From the NCBI GenBank assembly GCA_017165825.1, contig CM029387.1, positions 13,799,146 through 13,863,145 on the forward strand: 64,000 nucleotides of DNA, written 5' to 3'. The notes under the pieces were generated by a model, which did not search any database, was not told where the DNA came from, and was given only the letters and a program-made list of their open reading frames with translations. This document shows positions 1-12,114 of this stretch, piece by piece (the first letter of the stretch is position 1; every line of letters begins with the position of its first letter). This DNA comes from Hepsetus odoe. Its lineage: Eukaryota > Chordata > Actinopteri > Characiformes > Hepsetidae. Both the position numbers and the translations under genes were made by a program.

Positions 1-333
1 TTTACCTGTAAGTACATTTCCATGTCCATCCTTTGTTGCCCTGACCTGCTGCACATCTTTCTCAGCTCTGTCTCTCTGTCTAGCCAATTGGTATGGGTCC
101 TTTTCTCCTTACTGTCCAATCTCATACACCCACCAAACACCTTATCTTTGGCCTTTGCCACTTCTTTTCTTTGCCCTATGGTTCATATCCTTGTACTGTC
201 TACTCTCTCTTCATCTCTCTGACTGTCCCACTTCTCTTTCCCCTCTTCTTCAGCCATGAACTCTCAGACGTCTTGGTTCCACCACCAGGTTTCCTTATCC
301 TCCATTTTTCTTCCAGATGTCACATCAAGTACA
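1..333 (-). mobile_element. RTE-clade LINE fragment (EN-RT linker region)
   Basis: The minus strand matches the stretch between endonuclease and reverse transcriptase of the longer RTE copies at 8936-9310 and 63560-63990 in this window, including the stretch read there as a conserved linker. It is cut by the window edge and carries frame breaks, so it is dead. It continues directly into a Tc1-like fragment, an arrangement repeated near 14.8 kb. Confidence 0.75.
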
Positions 334-462
334 GTATTTTGACATGGATCACCTACCTAAATATTTTGCCAACAAATTACAGCCCCTCATGGCAACTCCT
401 TAAAGGCAGTCACCTTTTTCAGCAGCATAATGTGCCCTGGCAAACAGCAAAAATTGTTTAGG
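334..462 (+). mobile_element. Tc1/mariner transposase fragment
   Basis: The + strand encodes a short peptide ending in FQQHNVPWQTAKIV, which resembles the catalytic-domain segment (QQDNAPCHTAK type) of Tc1-like transposases, with the catalytic Asp position changed to His. Only about 40 codons are present. The same fragment recurs at 15000-15122, also just outside the small Tc1 derivative described next. Confidence 0.6.
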
Positions 463-464
463 TA

Positions 465-1012
465 CAGTACTGAGCAAAAGTTTTAGGCAGGTGTGGAAAA
501 AATGCTGTAAACAAAGAATGCTTTCAGAAATATAAATGATTGTTTATTTTTATCAATTTACAAAATGCAAAGTGAGCGACCAAAAGAAAAATCTAAATCA
601 AATCAATATTTGGTGTTACTACCTTTTGCCTTCAAACCAGCATCAATTCTTATGGCCCCCACAGAGCCTTGATCTCAACATCATAGAGTGTGTCTGGGAT
701 TACATGAAGAGACAGAAGGATGTGAGGAAGCCTACATCCACAGAAGATCTGTGGTTAGTTCTCCAAGATGTCTGGAACAACCTACCAGCCGAGTTCCTTC
801 AAAAACTATGTGCAAGTGTACCCAGAAGCATTGATGCTGTTTTGAAGGCAAAGGGTGGTCACACCAAATATTGATTTGATTTAGATTTCTCTTTTGTTCA
901 TTCACTGCGTTTTGTTGATTGATGAAAATGAATGATTAACACTTCCATTTTTGAAAGCTTTCTTTGTTTACAGTATTTTTCCACCCCTGCCTAAAGCTTT
1001 TGCACAGTACTG
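465..1012 (+). mobile_element. Internally deleted Tc1/mariner element (MITE-like), copy 1
   Basis: The ends are inverted repeats: cagtactgagcaaaag on the left and cttttgcacagtactg on the right, with more inverted pairing inside (ttttaggcaggtgtgg against ccacccctgcctaaa). A TA dinucleotide flanks each side (463-464 and 1013-1014), the standard Tc1 target duplication. About 75 codons of the transposase C-terminus survive at 650-872 (SLDLNIIECVWDYMK, then AKGGHTKY just before the stop). The N-terminal and middle parts are missing, so it cannot move itself. Confidence 0.85.
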
Positions 1013-1165
1013 TACATGACAATGAAATCATGGGGTGGATTTTGACCCCAGGTCCTCATTTCCATCTATGGGATGTGGAGAAGAAACATGTCAGTTCCTG
1101 GCACATCTCACAACTTAAAGGCCCAAAAAGATTTGCTGCTAAATTTGTCTTCATCTTGAGTCCGC

Positions 1166-1522
1166 TCCTTGGATAACAAATTGGACTGTATACGACTTCA
1201 GCTGAACAACCAGCATGGTACAGTTACTGCTGTGTTTTTGTTTTTATGGAGACATGGCTCAGCGACAGCGTTCCGGACACCGCCATCCAGCTCGCAGGAC
1301 TCTCCGCATTTCGCTCGGACAGAAACACCGCTCTGTCAAGCAGGACTCGCAGAGGGGGGCTGTGTGGTTACGTAAACACACAATGGTGTACAAACGTGGT
1401 GTTGGTCTCTGCACACTGTTCAACACTGCTTCAAGTCCTTACAGTCAGGTGCAGACCATTTTATCTGCCCAGGGAATTCTCCACAGTTTACATCCCACCC
1501 AGCGCTAGCGCTAACAGCGCTA
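1166..1522 (+). mobile_element. Rex1/Babar-like LINE, 5' part (endonuclease)
   Basis: The + strand encodes the start of an apurinic-type endonuclease: METWLSDSVPDTAIQL, a RGGLCGYVNTQWCTN segment and PFYLPREF..VYIPPSA. The frame stops abruptly at about 1522, where an antisense L2 begins, and the next endonuclease block (GDFNQANLKSVLPKFHQH) resumes after 4086. This is therefore one LINE split by an insertion. It is 5'-truncated near 1166. Confidence 0.8.
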
Positions 1523-4085
1523 ATTTCAATTTCAATTTCAGTTTATTCTTGTATAGCGCCTTTTACAACAAAGTTGCCCCAAGGCACTTTACATTGATGG
1601 TTGATGATGGAACAGGTTACAGTAATAGATGTTAAAGCCGGACGACTACGGAGGAGAGGAACCAAAAACTCCACTATGTGGAGAAAAAAACCTCTGAGGG
1701 TCCAAGGTCAACCGGCTACCCAACCCCCTTGGGTATACTAACAGTACAAAGTTAGTTAGGTTTTAGACTCCAGGATCAGTGAGGAGTCCCAAGTTTCTTC
1801 CAGGTACCGATGAGCCGCCAGGTTCCCTTGGCGCATCAGATGCATCACACAGACCAGATGGTAGCTTGGCATTGGACTCAGGTGATGACCACAACGGGCC
1901 CCCCCGGACATGTGGGGAGAGAAATGGAATGAGGGGGTCAGTTCTGAGCAGGATCCAGTAGTGACAGACACAGAAATGAAACAACAGTGCGATGGCATGT
2001 ACAGCAGCACCAGCGACATTAGTAATGGTGCACTATGGTGATTGGGGCGGGTAAGCTAAACTAAAAAAGTAAGTCTTCAGCCGTGATTTAAAGACTGAGA
2101 CTGAATCGTCATCCCGTACAGAAGCAGGCAAGCTGTTCCACAATCTAGGTGCCCTGTAACTGAAAGCTTGTGCTCCTATACATTTATTTATGCGAGGGAC
2201 AATTAGGAGATCTTTATTCTGGGACCTAAGTGGGCGATTAGGTGTATAAGTATTAAGCAGTTCGGTTAGGTATATTGGGGCAAGACCTTTAAGTGCCTTG
2301 TAGGTTAAGAGGAGGACCTTGAAGTCAGCCCTGTACCTAACAGGAAGCCAGTGAAGCGAGGAGAGTATGGGAGTTATGTGGTCGTACTTCCTGCTCCTGC
2401 TAACAATCCTAGCGGCTGTGTTCTGAATGCGCTGTAGGGTGCTTAATGTGCCCTGAGAGCTTCCAGAAAGTAGGGCATTACAGTAATCTAATCTACTGTA
2501 TACAAATGCATGTACTACTTTTGCCGTGTCTTCCATTGACAGAAAGCGCCGTAGTTTGGCAATGTTCTGAAGGTGCAAGAAGCATGTCTTCGCAACTGCA
2601 TTAACATGGGGATTAAATGAAAGATTTGAATCGAAAATAACACCAAGGTTACGTGCCAGAGTACTAACTGAAAACTTCAACCCTGCATCCCAGATATGCA
2701 AAATGAAGTTGGCCCTGTCTACATCGCTACTACAAAACAAGAGCAGCTCAGTTTTTTCGGGGTTTAGTGAGAGAAAGTTGTTATTCATCCAATCCCTAAT
2801 ATCACTGAAGCAGCTAATTAAGGTGCCGGTTGATGCTTTATCACATGATTTATACATGAGTATAGCTGAGTGTCATCAGCGTAAGAGTGGTAACTAACAT
2901 CATGCTTCCGTATAATAGTGCTTAGTGGGAGCATGTAGAGGGAGAAGAGCACTGGGCCCAACACCGACCCTTGTGGGACTCCATAGTTAACTAGTGACAT
3001 AGGTGAGGGGGTGCCATAATCATCCATTTGGATGAAATAGTAACGGTTTGTAAGATAGGAGTTGAACCATTTAAGGGCTGTTCCGCTAATGCCGACAGTG
3101 GAGTGTAGCCTATTTACTAAAATGGAGTGATCTACCGCGTCGAATGCAGCACTAAGATCTAAGAGAACAAGAACAGTGATGTTTCCTGCATCACTCGAGA
3201 CCATTATATCATTCACCACTCTAGTTAGAGCAGTTTCTGTGCTATGGCCAAGCCGGAAGCCTGATTGGAATTTATCTAAGAGGTTATGAGTGTCTAGATA
3301 TGACTGCAGTTGTCTCGCAACTAGTTTTTCTAGAATCTTAGAGAGAAACGGGACATTAGAGATAGGTCTATAATTACTTGGTGAGCGAGGGTCCAAGTTA
3401 GGTTTTTTAAGCTGTGGTCTAACCACTGCTGTTTTAAACTGATTGGGGACTACACCTGAGGTCAAGGATGCGTTCATGATATCAAGTATAGGTGTTGATA
3501 GTATTCCTAAGGATTCCTTCAGGAGCTTGGTTGGAATGGGATCTAACCGACAGGTTGTGGACTTTGCCTTGGTTATAACGGAAAATAGCTTAGAGTTATC
3601 AATGAGATTAAAATCACTAAAATATTGTGAGCACTGTTCTGGTAGTGGATTAATTCGAGGGCTAATAGGGCACATTTGGAGCCTAATGTTGTTAATTTTA
3701 TCATTAAAAAACTTAAGAAACCTATCATTAGTAATACTGCACGCTGGCCTTTTATCAGTTTTGTCTGTTTGCTGAGCTAGTGTCTGAAATAAATAGCGGG
3801 GGTTATGCTTGTTGTTTTCAATAAGCTTTGAATAGTACTCAGTGCGAGCACTATATAGAGCTTTCTTATATTGTTTTAGTTTAGCAGACCATAGAGCCTG
3901 AGAGGCTTGGAGACCTGTTGTCTTCCATCTGCGTTCTAGCTTACGGCACTCCCGCTTAGCAGCCCGTCTGTGATCATTGAACCAGGGAGAGTGCCTGATA
4001 GTTCTGACCTTCTTTATCTTAATTGGGGCTACCTGATCAAGGATCTGCCCAACTACTGTATTGTACATGTCGGTGATGTCACAGC
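1523..4085 (-). mobile_element. L2-clade LINE, 5'-truncated, inserted in Rex1-like LINE
   Basis: A complete 3' end plus about 2 kb of ORF2. On the minus strand, 4068-2818 encodes the linker and reverse transcriptase (SNYRPISNVPFLSKILEKLV, LDLSAAFDAVDH, GVPQGSVLGPVLF, YADDTQLYS), and 2857-2033 encodes the thumb/C-terminal region (RLDYCNALLSG, LHWLPVRYRADFK, APRLWNSLP). The two frames meet at about 2858-2862 and look like one protein broken by a single-base change. The 3' tail is three copies of an aaattg-type unit at 1523-1545. The endonuclease and ORF1 are absent because of 5' truncation. It sits inside the Rex1-like endonuclease, so it is younger than that host element. Confidence 0.9.
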
Positions 4086-6607
4086 ACTCTGGCTGAACTT
4101 TATGGAGCGATCAGTGAACTCCAAAACTCCCATCCGGACGGACTGTTTATCATCACCGGAGATTTCAACCAAGCAAATCTCAAGTCAGTTCTCCCTAAAT
4201 TTCACCAACATGTGGACTTTGCAACGAGGGGGGAAAACATGCTGCACTGTGTTTACACAAACATGGCCGGTGTGTACAGAGCAGAGCCCTGCCCCCACCT
4301 CGGACACTCAGACCACTCTCTGTCCTGCTGATCCCAGCGTAAGCAGGTAAAGACCTGGCCCACAGGAGCCATCTCTCCTCTTCAGGACTGCTTCGAAAGC
4401 ACCGACTGGGACATGTTTAGGGAGGCTGCAACCTACGGTGACTCCATCAACCTGGAGGAGTACACAGCTTCAGTGACTGGCTACATCAGAGTGCATTGAG
4501 GATGTTACTGTTTCCAAGTCCATCATCACACGACCCAACCAGAAGCCATGGATGACTGCAGAGGTGCGCAGACTCCTGAGGACCCGGGACAAAGCCATCA
4601 AGTCAGGAGACGAGGCTGCCCTAAGAAAAGCGAGGGCAAACCTGTCTCGGGCCATCAGAGCAGCCAAGCAAGCTTACGCACAGATAATCCATGGCCACTT
4701 CAAAAACACCAGCGACACACGGCACATGTGGCAGGGCATTCAGGCCCTCACCAACTACAGGACATCTCCATCTGCCTGTGACGGTGACTCCTCCCTCCCA
4801 GATGTGTTGAACCGCTTCTATGCACGGTTTGATGCTGTGAACAACACGATAACGAGGAAGACCACCCCTCCTCCAAACGACCAGGTTCTCTATCTGACCA
4901 CGGCCGAGGTGAGAAGATCTCTACTGAGAGTCAACCCACGGAAAGCTGCTGGTCCAGACAATATTCAAGGTCGTGTGCTCAGAGGATGTGCAGAACAGCT
5001 GGCAGATGTTCTCACTGACATCTTCAACATCTCTCTGAGCACCAATGTTGTTCCAAGGTGCTTCAAGACCACCAGCATTATTCCAGTGCCAAAGAAATCA
5101 TCTGTCTCCTGCCTCAATGACTATCGTCCCGTCGCACTCACACCTATCATCATAAAGTGCTTCGAGAGGCTGGTCGTGAGGCACATCAAGACCCAGATCC
5201 CTTCCTCACTGGACCCCCTGCAGTTTGCGTATCGTCCCAACCACTCAACGGACGATGCAATCTCTACAACCCTCCATCTGGCCCTGTCTCATCTGGACAG
5301 AAAGGACAGCTTTGTCAAAATGCTGTTCATCGACTACAGTTCAGCATTCAACACCATCATCCCTCAGCATCTGAGTGAGAAGCTGAGGCTGGTGGGCCTG
5401 AACACCTCCCTCTCTAATTGGATCCAGGACTTCCTGACCTGGAGACCCCAGTCAGTCAGGATCAGTAGCAGCACCTCCAGCACCATCACACTGAGCACAG
5501 AGGCCCCTCACAGCTGTGTGCTCAGCCCACTGCTGTTCACATTGATGACCCATGACTGTGCAGCAAAGCACAGCTCGAACCACATCATCAAATTCAGTGA
5601 TGATGCAACCGTGGTGGGTCTGATCAGTGGTGGAGATGTAAGGCGGCTTACAGAGAGGAGATACAACAGAGATACAACAGCTGATGGACAGAACCAACAA
5701 CCTTTCTCTGAAAGTCGACAAGACTAAAGAGATGGTTGTTGACTTCAGGAGACCACGTCGAGACCATGCTCCACTGAATATCAACACTTCACCTGTGCAG
5801 ATGATCCAGTGCACCAAGTTTCTTGGCATTCACATAACCAGCAACCTCACGTGGACCCTCAACACCAGCTCCATCACGAAGAAAGCCCAACAGCGTCTCT
5901 ACTTTCCCCGTAGACTGAGGAAAGCCCATCTCCCATCTTCCATTCTGCCCGTTTTCTACAGAGGAACCATCGAGAGCATCCTGAGTAGCTGCATTACCAC
6001 CTGGTACAGGAACTGCAACGTCTCAGACCACAAGTCCCTACAACGGGTAGTGAGAACAGCTGAGAAGATCATCAGGGTCTCTCTGCCCTCTGTACAGGAC
6101 ATTTTCACCATTCGCTCCATCCGCAAAGCAACCAGCATTGTGGATGATCCCTCCCACCCGTCCCACACTCTCTTCTCCCTCCAGCCATCCGGGAAAAGGT
6201 TCCGCAGCATATGGGCCTCTACTTCCAGGATGGGAAATAGTTTCTTCCCCCTGGCAATCAGACTTTTTAACCGCTAATGTCTCCTCATTCCATCATTATC
6301 TATTTATTTTCTGTTGCACTCTGCACTTTAACAATAACGCTGCTCCGCCACACTGTTACACTGCCGAACAACCTGGGCTGCTTTGTTCTGTAACACTGCC
6401 GCCTTCTTAAGGATGAATGTACTGTCTGTTGTGCTGTCTGTTGTTGTCTGTTGTCTGCACTTGTTGCCTTGTCTTGTGTTTTATGTTGTGTCCTCTGTTG
6501 TCTTGTGTCTTATGTGTCGCACCAGGGTCCTGGAGGAACATTATTTCATTTCACTATGTACTGTGTATATGGCTGAAATGACAAAAAATGATCTTGAACT
6601 TGAACTA
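4086..6607 (+). mobile_element. Rex1/Babar-like LINE, 3' part (EN end, RT, 3' tail)
   Basis: This resumes the LINE begun at 1166. 4090-4340 encodes the rest of the endonuclease in broken frames. 4552-5727 encodes the reverse transcriptase with CLNDYRPVALTPI, FIDYSSAFNTIIPQHL and CVLSPLLF. 5684-6277 encodes the C-terminal part (FLGIHITSNLTW, FYRGTIES). YSSAFNT fits the Rex1 family as I know it. Damage is clear: there is a frameshift near 5690-5720, the catalytic box reads FSDD rather than FADD, and PQG has become PHS. The 3' end is a ttgaacttgaac tail at about 6594-6606. It is not functional. Confidence 0.85.
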
Positions 6608-6654
6608 ACATGTTGGCATGATTGCATGGTGTTTTTTTGTGTGATATTATGTAT

Positions 6655-6736
6655 TTTGCGTGTGTGTGTGTGCGCGTGCGCGTGCGCGTGCGCGTGTGTG
6701 CGTGTGCGTGTGCATGTGTGTGTGTGTGTGTGTATG
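6655..6736. repeat. (TG)n/(CG)n compound microsatellite
   Basis: About 80 bp of alternating purine-pyrimidine tg and cg dinucleotides, just downstream of the Rex1-like 3' tail. The open frames across it are low-complexity Cys/Val and Thr/His runs, not genes. Confidence 0.95.
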
Positions 6737-7049
6737 TAGGGAGGTGGGGGGTGAGAGGGTGGTAAGACAGTAATTTTCCTACAAAGTGCTTTAATCCATC
6801 ACATGGCCAGCACACAGCCTTTACAGCCATATATTATCTGCACACTTACACTTATTCATTCACATACACATAGAATTTATTTCTCTTTATTCTTCATGAG
6901 TGCAGGTGTGTCTTCTTATGAGTTTAACTATTAAATGGACAATGTGTGTGTGTATACGAGTGTATGTGTGTGTACATGTAATAGCATCTGTGTCTTGCCC
7001 TGCCCACTCACAAACCCCAATGCCATTTAGTACCCTCATTTGACACTGC

Positions 7050-7080
7050 CCACACACACATGCACACACACACACACACA

Positions 7081-7117
<37 letters not shown>

Positions 7118-7132
7118 GCATGCACACACACA
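7050..7132. repeat. (CA)n-(CT)n microsatellite
   Basis: A run of ca dinucleotides, then about 34 bp of ct, then ca again. It explains the Arg-Glu repeat frame on the minus strand. The following 7140-7612 is AT-rich with no gene or repeat I can name. Confidence 0.95.
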
Positions 7133-7612
7133 TGCCCACACTTCAGAACTATGAATAAAGAGCTTATTGAACTTTGAATAAAGGTCTTTGCTATGACACA
7201 CTCATTTTCGATCACACAGCAGGTTTGATCAACCTTTTTCAGCACCCACTCACCCAATAACAGACAGGGTCAAATTCAACACACTGATAAATAAAAAGTC
7301 TAGATTGTTAAATAAATTATTAACATGAACAATTAATTATTTTCAAAAGTCAGAATCCAAAAGAATGCTTGGCATTTTGCTGAATTTTCTACTAAACAGT
7401 GTAAAAAGTTTCTCTTTGTGTGTATGTACCCTAAAATATCATACTGATAAAATTAATTTCTAAATAATGTATTAAACATTTTATATTAATTGATCCAATA
7501 AATTAACTGTATGGCTAGCGTTATTCTGAAGCAAAATTAATGAAAATGATTCTATTTATTTTGATCTAAACAAAATTCCATACCAATAAAAGCCAAACCA
7601 ACTGCTCTACAT

Positions 7613-10161
7613 TGTTTCTTCTTCTTCTTTTCTCTCGGCTGCTCCCTTTTAGGGCTCGCCACAGCGGATCAACCGTCTCCATTTCTTACAGTCCTCTGCA
7701 TCTTCCTGCTTTAAACCAACCACTTGCATGTCCTCTCTCACCACATCCATAAATCTCTTCTTTGGTCTTCCTCTTCTCCTCTTTCCTGGCAGCTCCGTCT
7801 TCAACATCCTCCTTCCAATATAATCCTAATTTCTCTTCTGGACATGTCCAAACCAACGCAACCTTCTCTAACCTTGTCACCAAGACGTCTAACCTGAGCT
7901 GTCTCTCTAATATATTCATATCTAATCCTGTCCATCCTCATCACACCCAACGAAAATCTCAGCATCTTTAACTCTGATACCTCCAGCTCTGCCTCCCGTC
8001 TTTTCGTTAGTGGCACCGTCTCCAACCCTTACAACATAGCTCACTACTGTCCTGTAAAAATTCTCTTTTACTCTCGCTGGTACCCTTCTGTCACAAATCA
8101 CTCCAGCCACTCTTCTCCACCCATTCCAACCTGCCTGCACCCTCTTCTTCACCTCTCTTCCACACTTGCTGTTACTCTGAACTGTTGATCCCAAGTATTT
8201 AAACTCCTCCACCTTTGTTACCTCTACTCCCTGCATCCTAACCACTCAACTTTCCTCCCTTTCATTGACACTCATGCATTCTGTCTTTGACCTACTCACT
8301 TTCATTCCTCTCCTCTCTAAAGCAGATCTCCATCTCTCCAGGTTCTCCTAAAGCTGCTCCCTACTCTCATTGCAGATCACAAAATCATCAGCAAACATCA
8401 TCGTCCACAGAGACTCCTGTCTAACCTCGTCCGTCAACCTGCTCATTACTATTGCAAACAAGAATGGGCTCAGCACTGATCCTTGATTTAATCCAACCTC
8501 TACCTTAAATGCATCCATCACTCCCACTGCAGATCTCATCACTGTCACACTGCCATCATACATTTACATTAGCAGACGATGTTATCCAGAGCTACTTACA
8601 ATTCCTGACTACAGGGACAGTCCCCCCTGGAGCAATTCAGGGTCTTCCTCAGGCCTCTGGTAGTGCCAGAGGTGGGATTTGAACCTGGGACCTCTTAAGC
8701 CATAGGTCCGTAGGCAAGTACCCTACCACTAGACCACCACCACCCCTAAAAGAAACAGGATATCATCAGGATGCCTTCATATATATCCTGAACTTCTCTC
8801 ACATACTTCTCTGTAACACCTGACTTCCTCATACAAAACCACAACTCCTCTCTAGGCAACCTTTCATATGCTGTCTCCAAGTCTTCTCTCTCTCATTTTC
8901 TTCATTCATCAGCCCCTCAAAGTATAGTCCTTCTATCTACTCAACATGCTCTGTTCACCTGTGAGTATGTTTCCATTTCTATATTTAATCGCCCTGACCT
9001 GCTGCACATCTTTCCCAGCTTGATTTCTCTGTCTAGCCAATTGGTATAGGTCCTTTTGTCCCTCTTTACTGTGCAACCTCTCATACAACCTCTCATTACC
9101 AAACACCTTATGTTTGGCCTTCGCCACTGCTTTCTTTGCCCTGCGGTCATCTCCTTGTGCACCTGTCTACTTTCTTCATCTCTCTGACTGTCCCATGTTT
9201 TCTTTGCCTACCTCTTCTTTTGCATACACTCCTGGACTTCTTGGGTCCACCACCAGGTTTCCTTATCCTCCTTCTTCCTTCCAGATGTCACACCAAGTAC
9301 ATTTCTAGCCATCTGCCTTATCACTTCTGCAGTAGTTTCCCAGCAATCCGATAGCTCTTCAACATCTCCCAACACCTCTCTTCAACACTCTATTCTGTCA
9401 CTACTTTGCAGTCTCCAGTCTCTTTCAGACTGACCCTCCTGTAAAGAATATATACCTATATATACCTCCTGCACAGGTATATAAGAATATATACCTGTGA
9501 GCATCTTCTTCCACTCTTATGTGTCACCTTGTGCTCCTCCCTCTTCTCAAAATAAGTATTAACTAAAGCTCTTTTCATCATTTTTGCAAAATCTACAACC
9601 ATCTGATCTTCAGCATTCCTCTCCTTGACACCATATCTACCCATCACTTCCCCATCACCTCTGTTCCCTTCACCAACATGACCATTAAAATCTGCACCAA
9701 TCACCACTCTCTCTCCCCTGGGTACACTCTCTATCACATAATCTAACTCACTCTAGAATTCTTCTTTCTCTTCCATCTCACAACCAACTTGTGGGGCAAC
9801 ATTCAATATCACACTTTCAACTTCCTGCTACAAACTCATCATCCTGTCTGACACCATCTTCACCTCCAAAACATTCTCCACATACTCTTCCTTCAGGCTA
9901 ACATCTACCCCATTCCTTCCTTCCATCCACACCATGATAAAACAATTTAAACCCTCCTCCAATACACCCGGCCTTACTAACCTCCCATCTAGTCTCTTGC
10001 ACACACAAAATGTCAGCCTTCCTTCTCTCCATTATATAAGCTAATTCTTTACCTTTACCAGTCATGCTGCCAACATTCAAAGTTCCTACCCTCAATTCCA
10101 CTCTCCTCCCCTTCTTTCTCTCCTCCTCCCTCTGGACATGCCTTTTTCCTCTTCTTCTTCT

Positions 10162-10196
<35 letters not shown>

Positions 10197-10430
10197 TTCT
10201 TCTCCTTTGGTCAACAGTAGTCCAATTTCCACCAGCACCCTGTAGGCTAGCAGCACTGGTGGTGGTCTTTGTTAACCTGGGTCTCGACCGATCCGGTATG
10301 GAAGTTTGTTTCGTTGTCCGCATATTGATTTGGCAAAGTTTTACACCGGATGCCCTTCCTGACGTAACGCTTCCCATTTATCTGGGTTTGGGACCGGTGT
10401 GAAGAAATACACTGGCTTGTGCATCCCTCG
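7613..10430 (-). mobile_element. RTE-clade LINE, near-complete but dead, antisense
   Basis: Read on the minus strand, 10377-9898 gives the start of the endonuclease (RVGTLNVGSMTGKGKELA, ILCVQETRW, GFKLFYHGVDGR). 9737-9456 gives VVIGADFNGHVGEG. 9162-8933 is the linker. 8563-8348 is the reverse transcriptase core (GSVLSPFLFAIVMSRL and FADD). 8245-7686 is the C-terminal domain (CDRRVPARVKENFYRT). The 3' end at about 7613-7640 is a gaagaag tail after a gagcagccg motif. Frame shifts and stops separate the blocks and a SINE sits in the RT. The 5' region holds a (GAA)n tract at 10150-10205. Confidence 0.88.
8562..8747 (-). mobile_element. tRNA-headed SINE, family A, inserted in RTE
   Basis: In minus orientation it begins with a tRNA-like head, ggtggtctagtggtagggt (A-box-like) and aggttcaaatcccacctc (B-box-like), and ends with a tail related to the gctctggataagagc motif. 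It interrupts the reverse transcriptase of the surrounding RTE just before the segment MYDGSVTVMRSAVG. The head resembles tRNA-Glu/Asp types, but the source tRNA is uncertain. Confidence 0.85.
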
Positions 10431-10615
10431 AGGCTGGTTTCTGCACTATATAGTTTCAAATCAGTAAATTCATTTTATGATAACTGTAGACTATTTAAAT
10501 AAAAGGAAATATACCTTTACAAAGGTATATTAAGGTATAGAGCTGGTCCCAGGCCTGGATAAATGGGGAGGGTTATGTCAGGAAGGATCTCTGGTGTAAA
10601 TCATTTGCCAAATCA

Positions 10616-10857
10616 GTCAGTCATTTTCTGCCGCTTGTCCCAAACGGGGTCGCGCTGGAGTCCATCCCAGCTGATACAGGGCGAAGGACGGGGGACACAC
10701 CCTGGACAGGTCACCAGCCCATCACAGGGAGGAGCGTAATGGGGACGGCACCTCGCCCAAGGGTACCTCAGGGCAACCTATTGGGAAGGGGATTCAAACC
10801 CCCGCTCCTCCAATCATGCGGCCAACGCCCTAACCACTAGGCCACCGCTGCCCTTTG
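10616..10857 (-). mobile_element. tRNA-headed SINE, family C, with target duplication
   Basis: Minus strand: a tRNA-like head (gtggcctagtggttagggcg and a B-box-like gggtttgaatcc), then a GC-rich body with gcgaccccgtttggg, ending in a cagaaaatgac tail. It is flanked by exact 9-bp direct repeats GCCAAATCA at 10607-10615 and 10858-10866. That sequence is single-copy in other RTE copies, which proves insertion into the RTE. Confidence 0.9.
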
Positions 10858-11151
10858 GCCAAATCAATATGCGGACAACAAAAGAGATTTACATACCAGA
10901 TCAGTTGAGGCCTGGGTTAACAGCGGTTGTCACCTGTACTGTTATCCAACAGGGTGCAAGTGGAAATTAGGCTTCTTATTTTCTTATTTTAAGAAGAGGG
11001 AGGAGCACAGGTTGACATACAAGAGTGGAAGAAGGTGGATTATATCCTTTGCTGGAGGGTCAGTTTGAAGGAAATTGGAGACTGCAAAATAGTGACTGGG
11101 GAGGATGGTGGTCTGTAGGATGACCTTGGAGGTCAAGAAGGGCAGAGTCAA

Positions 11152-11218
11152 ATCAAGCCAAGTCAGCTTAATTTATATAGCACTGTTGTTTTCACAAAGC
11201 AGCTTTCCAGAATCGAGG
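11152..11218 (-). mobile_element. L2 LINE 3' tail stub
   Basis: About 65 bp matching the 3' end of the L2 at 25725 (agtcaaatcaagccaagtca, then tttatatagcactg and cacaaagcagctttcc). It is a severely 5'-truncated L2 insertion inside the RTE at 10538-12060. Confidence 0.7.
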
Positions 11219-12114
11219 TTAAATGGTGGAAGCTGAAGAGCGAAGACTGCAAGGTGGAATTCACTAGGAGGTTGTGATGGGTTCCCAGATTGCTGGGCAA
11301 CTACTGCACACGTGGATAGGGAAACAGCTAGAAAGGTACTTGATTTGACAACTGGAAGGAGAGTCAGGAAACCTGATGGTGGAACACAGAAGTCCAAGAA
11401 TATATACAGTAAAGTGGGCTTGCGAAGAAGAAGTGGGATAGTCAGAAAGATGAAGAAAGTAAACAGGACAAGGACATGAGTGCAGGGTCAGGGGCAAAAA
11501 TGCAGCAGCAAAGGCTAAAGATAAGGTGTATGGTGAATTTGTTGAATTAGCTCATCAGGGAGACAGAGTTGAGAAGATGTGCAGCAGGTTAGGGTGATAA
11601 AAGATAGAAATGGGAATGTACTCATAAGTGAGCAGAATGTGTTGAGCAGATGAAAAGAGTACTTTGCAGGGCTGATGAATTAAGAGAACGAATGGAGAGA
11701 AAGAAGATTGAATGATGTGAGGGTAGTTAACTAGGAAGTTCAGCGAATTAGCAAGGTGGAAGTAAGAGCAGAGATGAAAGGGGACAAAGAAAGGAAAGTC
11801 TGTCGGTCCAGCAGACATACCTCAGATGCCTGAGGAGTGGAGAAGAAGTGAACTAGTACATATTTTCAAATTTAAGGCTGATGCACAAAGCTGTAGTATA
11901 TGATATGTATGAAGGCAGTGTGACAGTACTGAGTACAGCAGTAGAAGTGATAGATGCATTTAAAGTTGAGGTGGGATTACATTAATGTGCTGAGTCTATT
12001 CTTGTTTTGCCAATGGACAAGTTGATGGATAGGTTTAGGCAGGAGTGCCCGTGGATTTGCTTATCAGGCAAGTTAGAATGGGTGGAAGCGCAGTTAGTAG
12101 GTATTATTTGATTG

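Larger units (their letters stand above)
10538..12060 (+). mobile_element. RTE-clade LINE, internally deleted, sense copy
   Basis: The 5' end (gtcccaggcctggataaatgg ... atgcggacaac) matches the 5' end at 62400-62580. The sequence then jumps at about 10983 to the endonuclease/linker region (aagaagagggaggagcaca) and runs through broken linker and RT sequence to about 12060. Most of the endonuclease is missing. A SINE (10616-10857) and a stub of L2 3' tail (11152-11218) are inserted. Confidence 0.8.

Noticed and set aside
2033..4068. Two long minus-strand frames as host genes
   Set aside because: They carry L2 reverse transcriptase motifs (PQGSVLG, YADD, DYCNALLSG) and end in an L2 3' tail.
4552..6277. 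391- and 197-residue + frames as host genes
   Set aside because: They are the reverse transcriptase and C-terminal part of a Rex1-like LINE with a damaged catalytic box.
8562..8747. tRNA gene
   Set aside because: The A- and B-box-like sequences belong to a SINE head that recurs at least seven times with body and tail; no intact cloverleaf.
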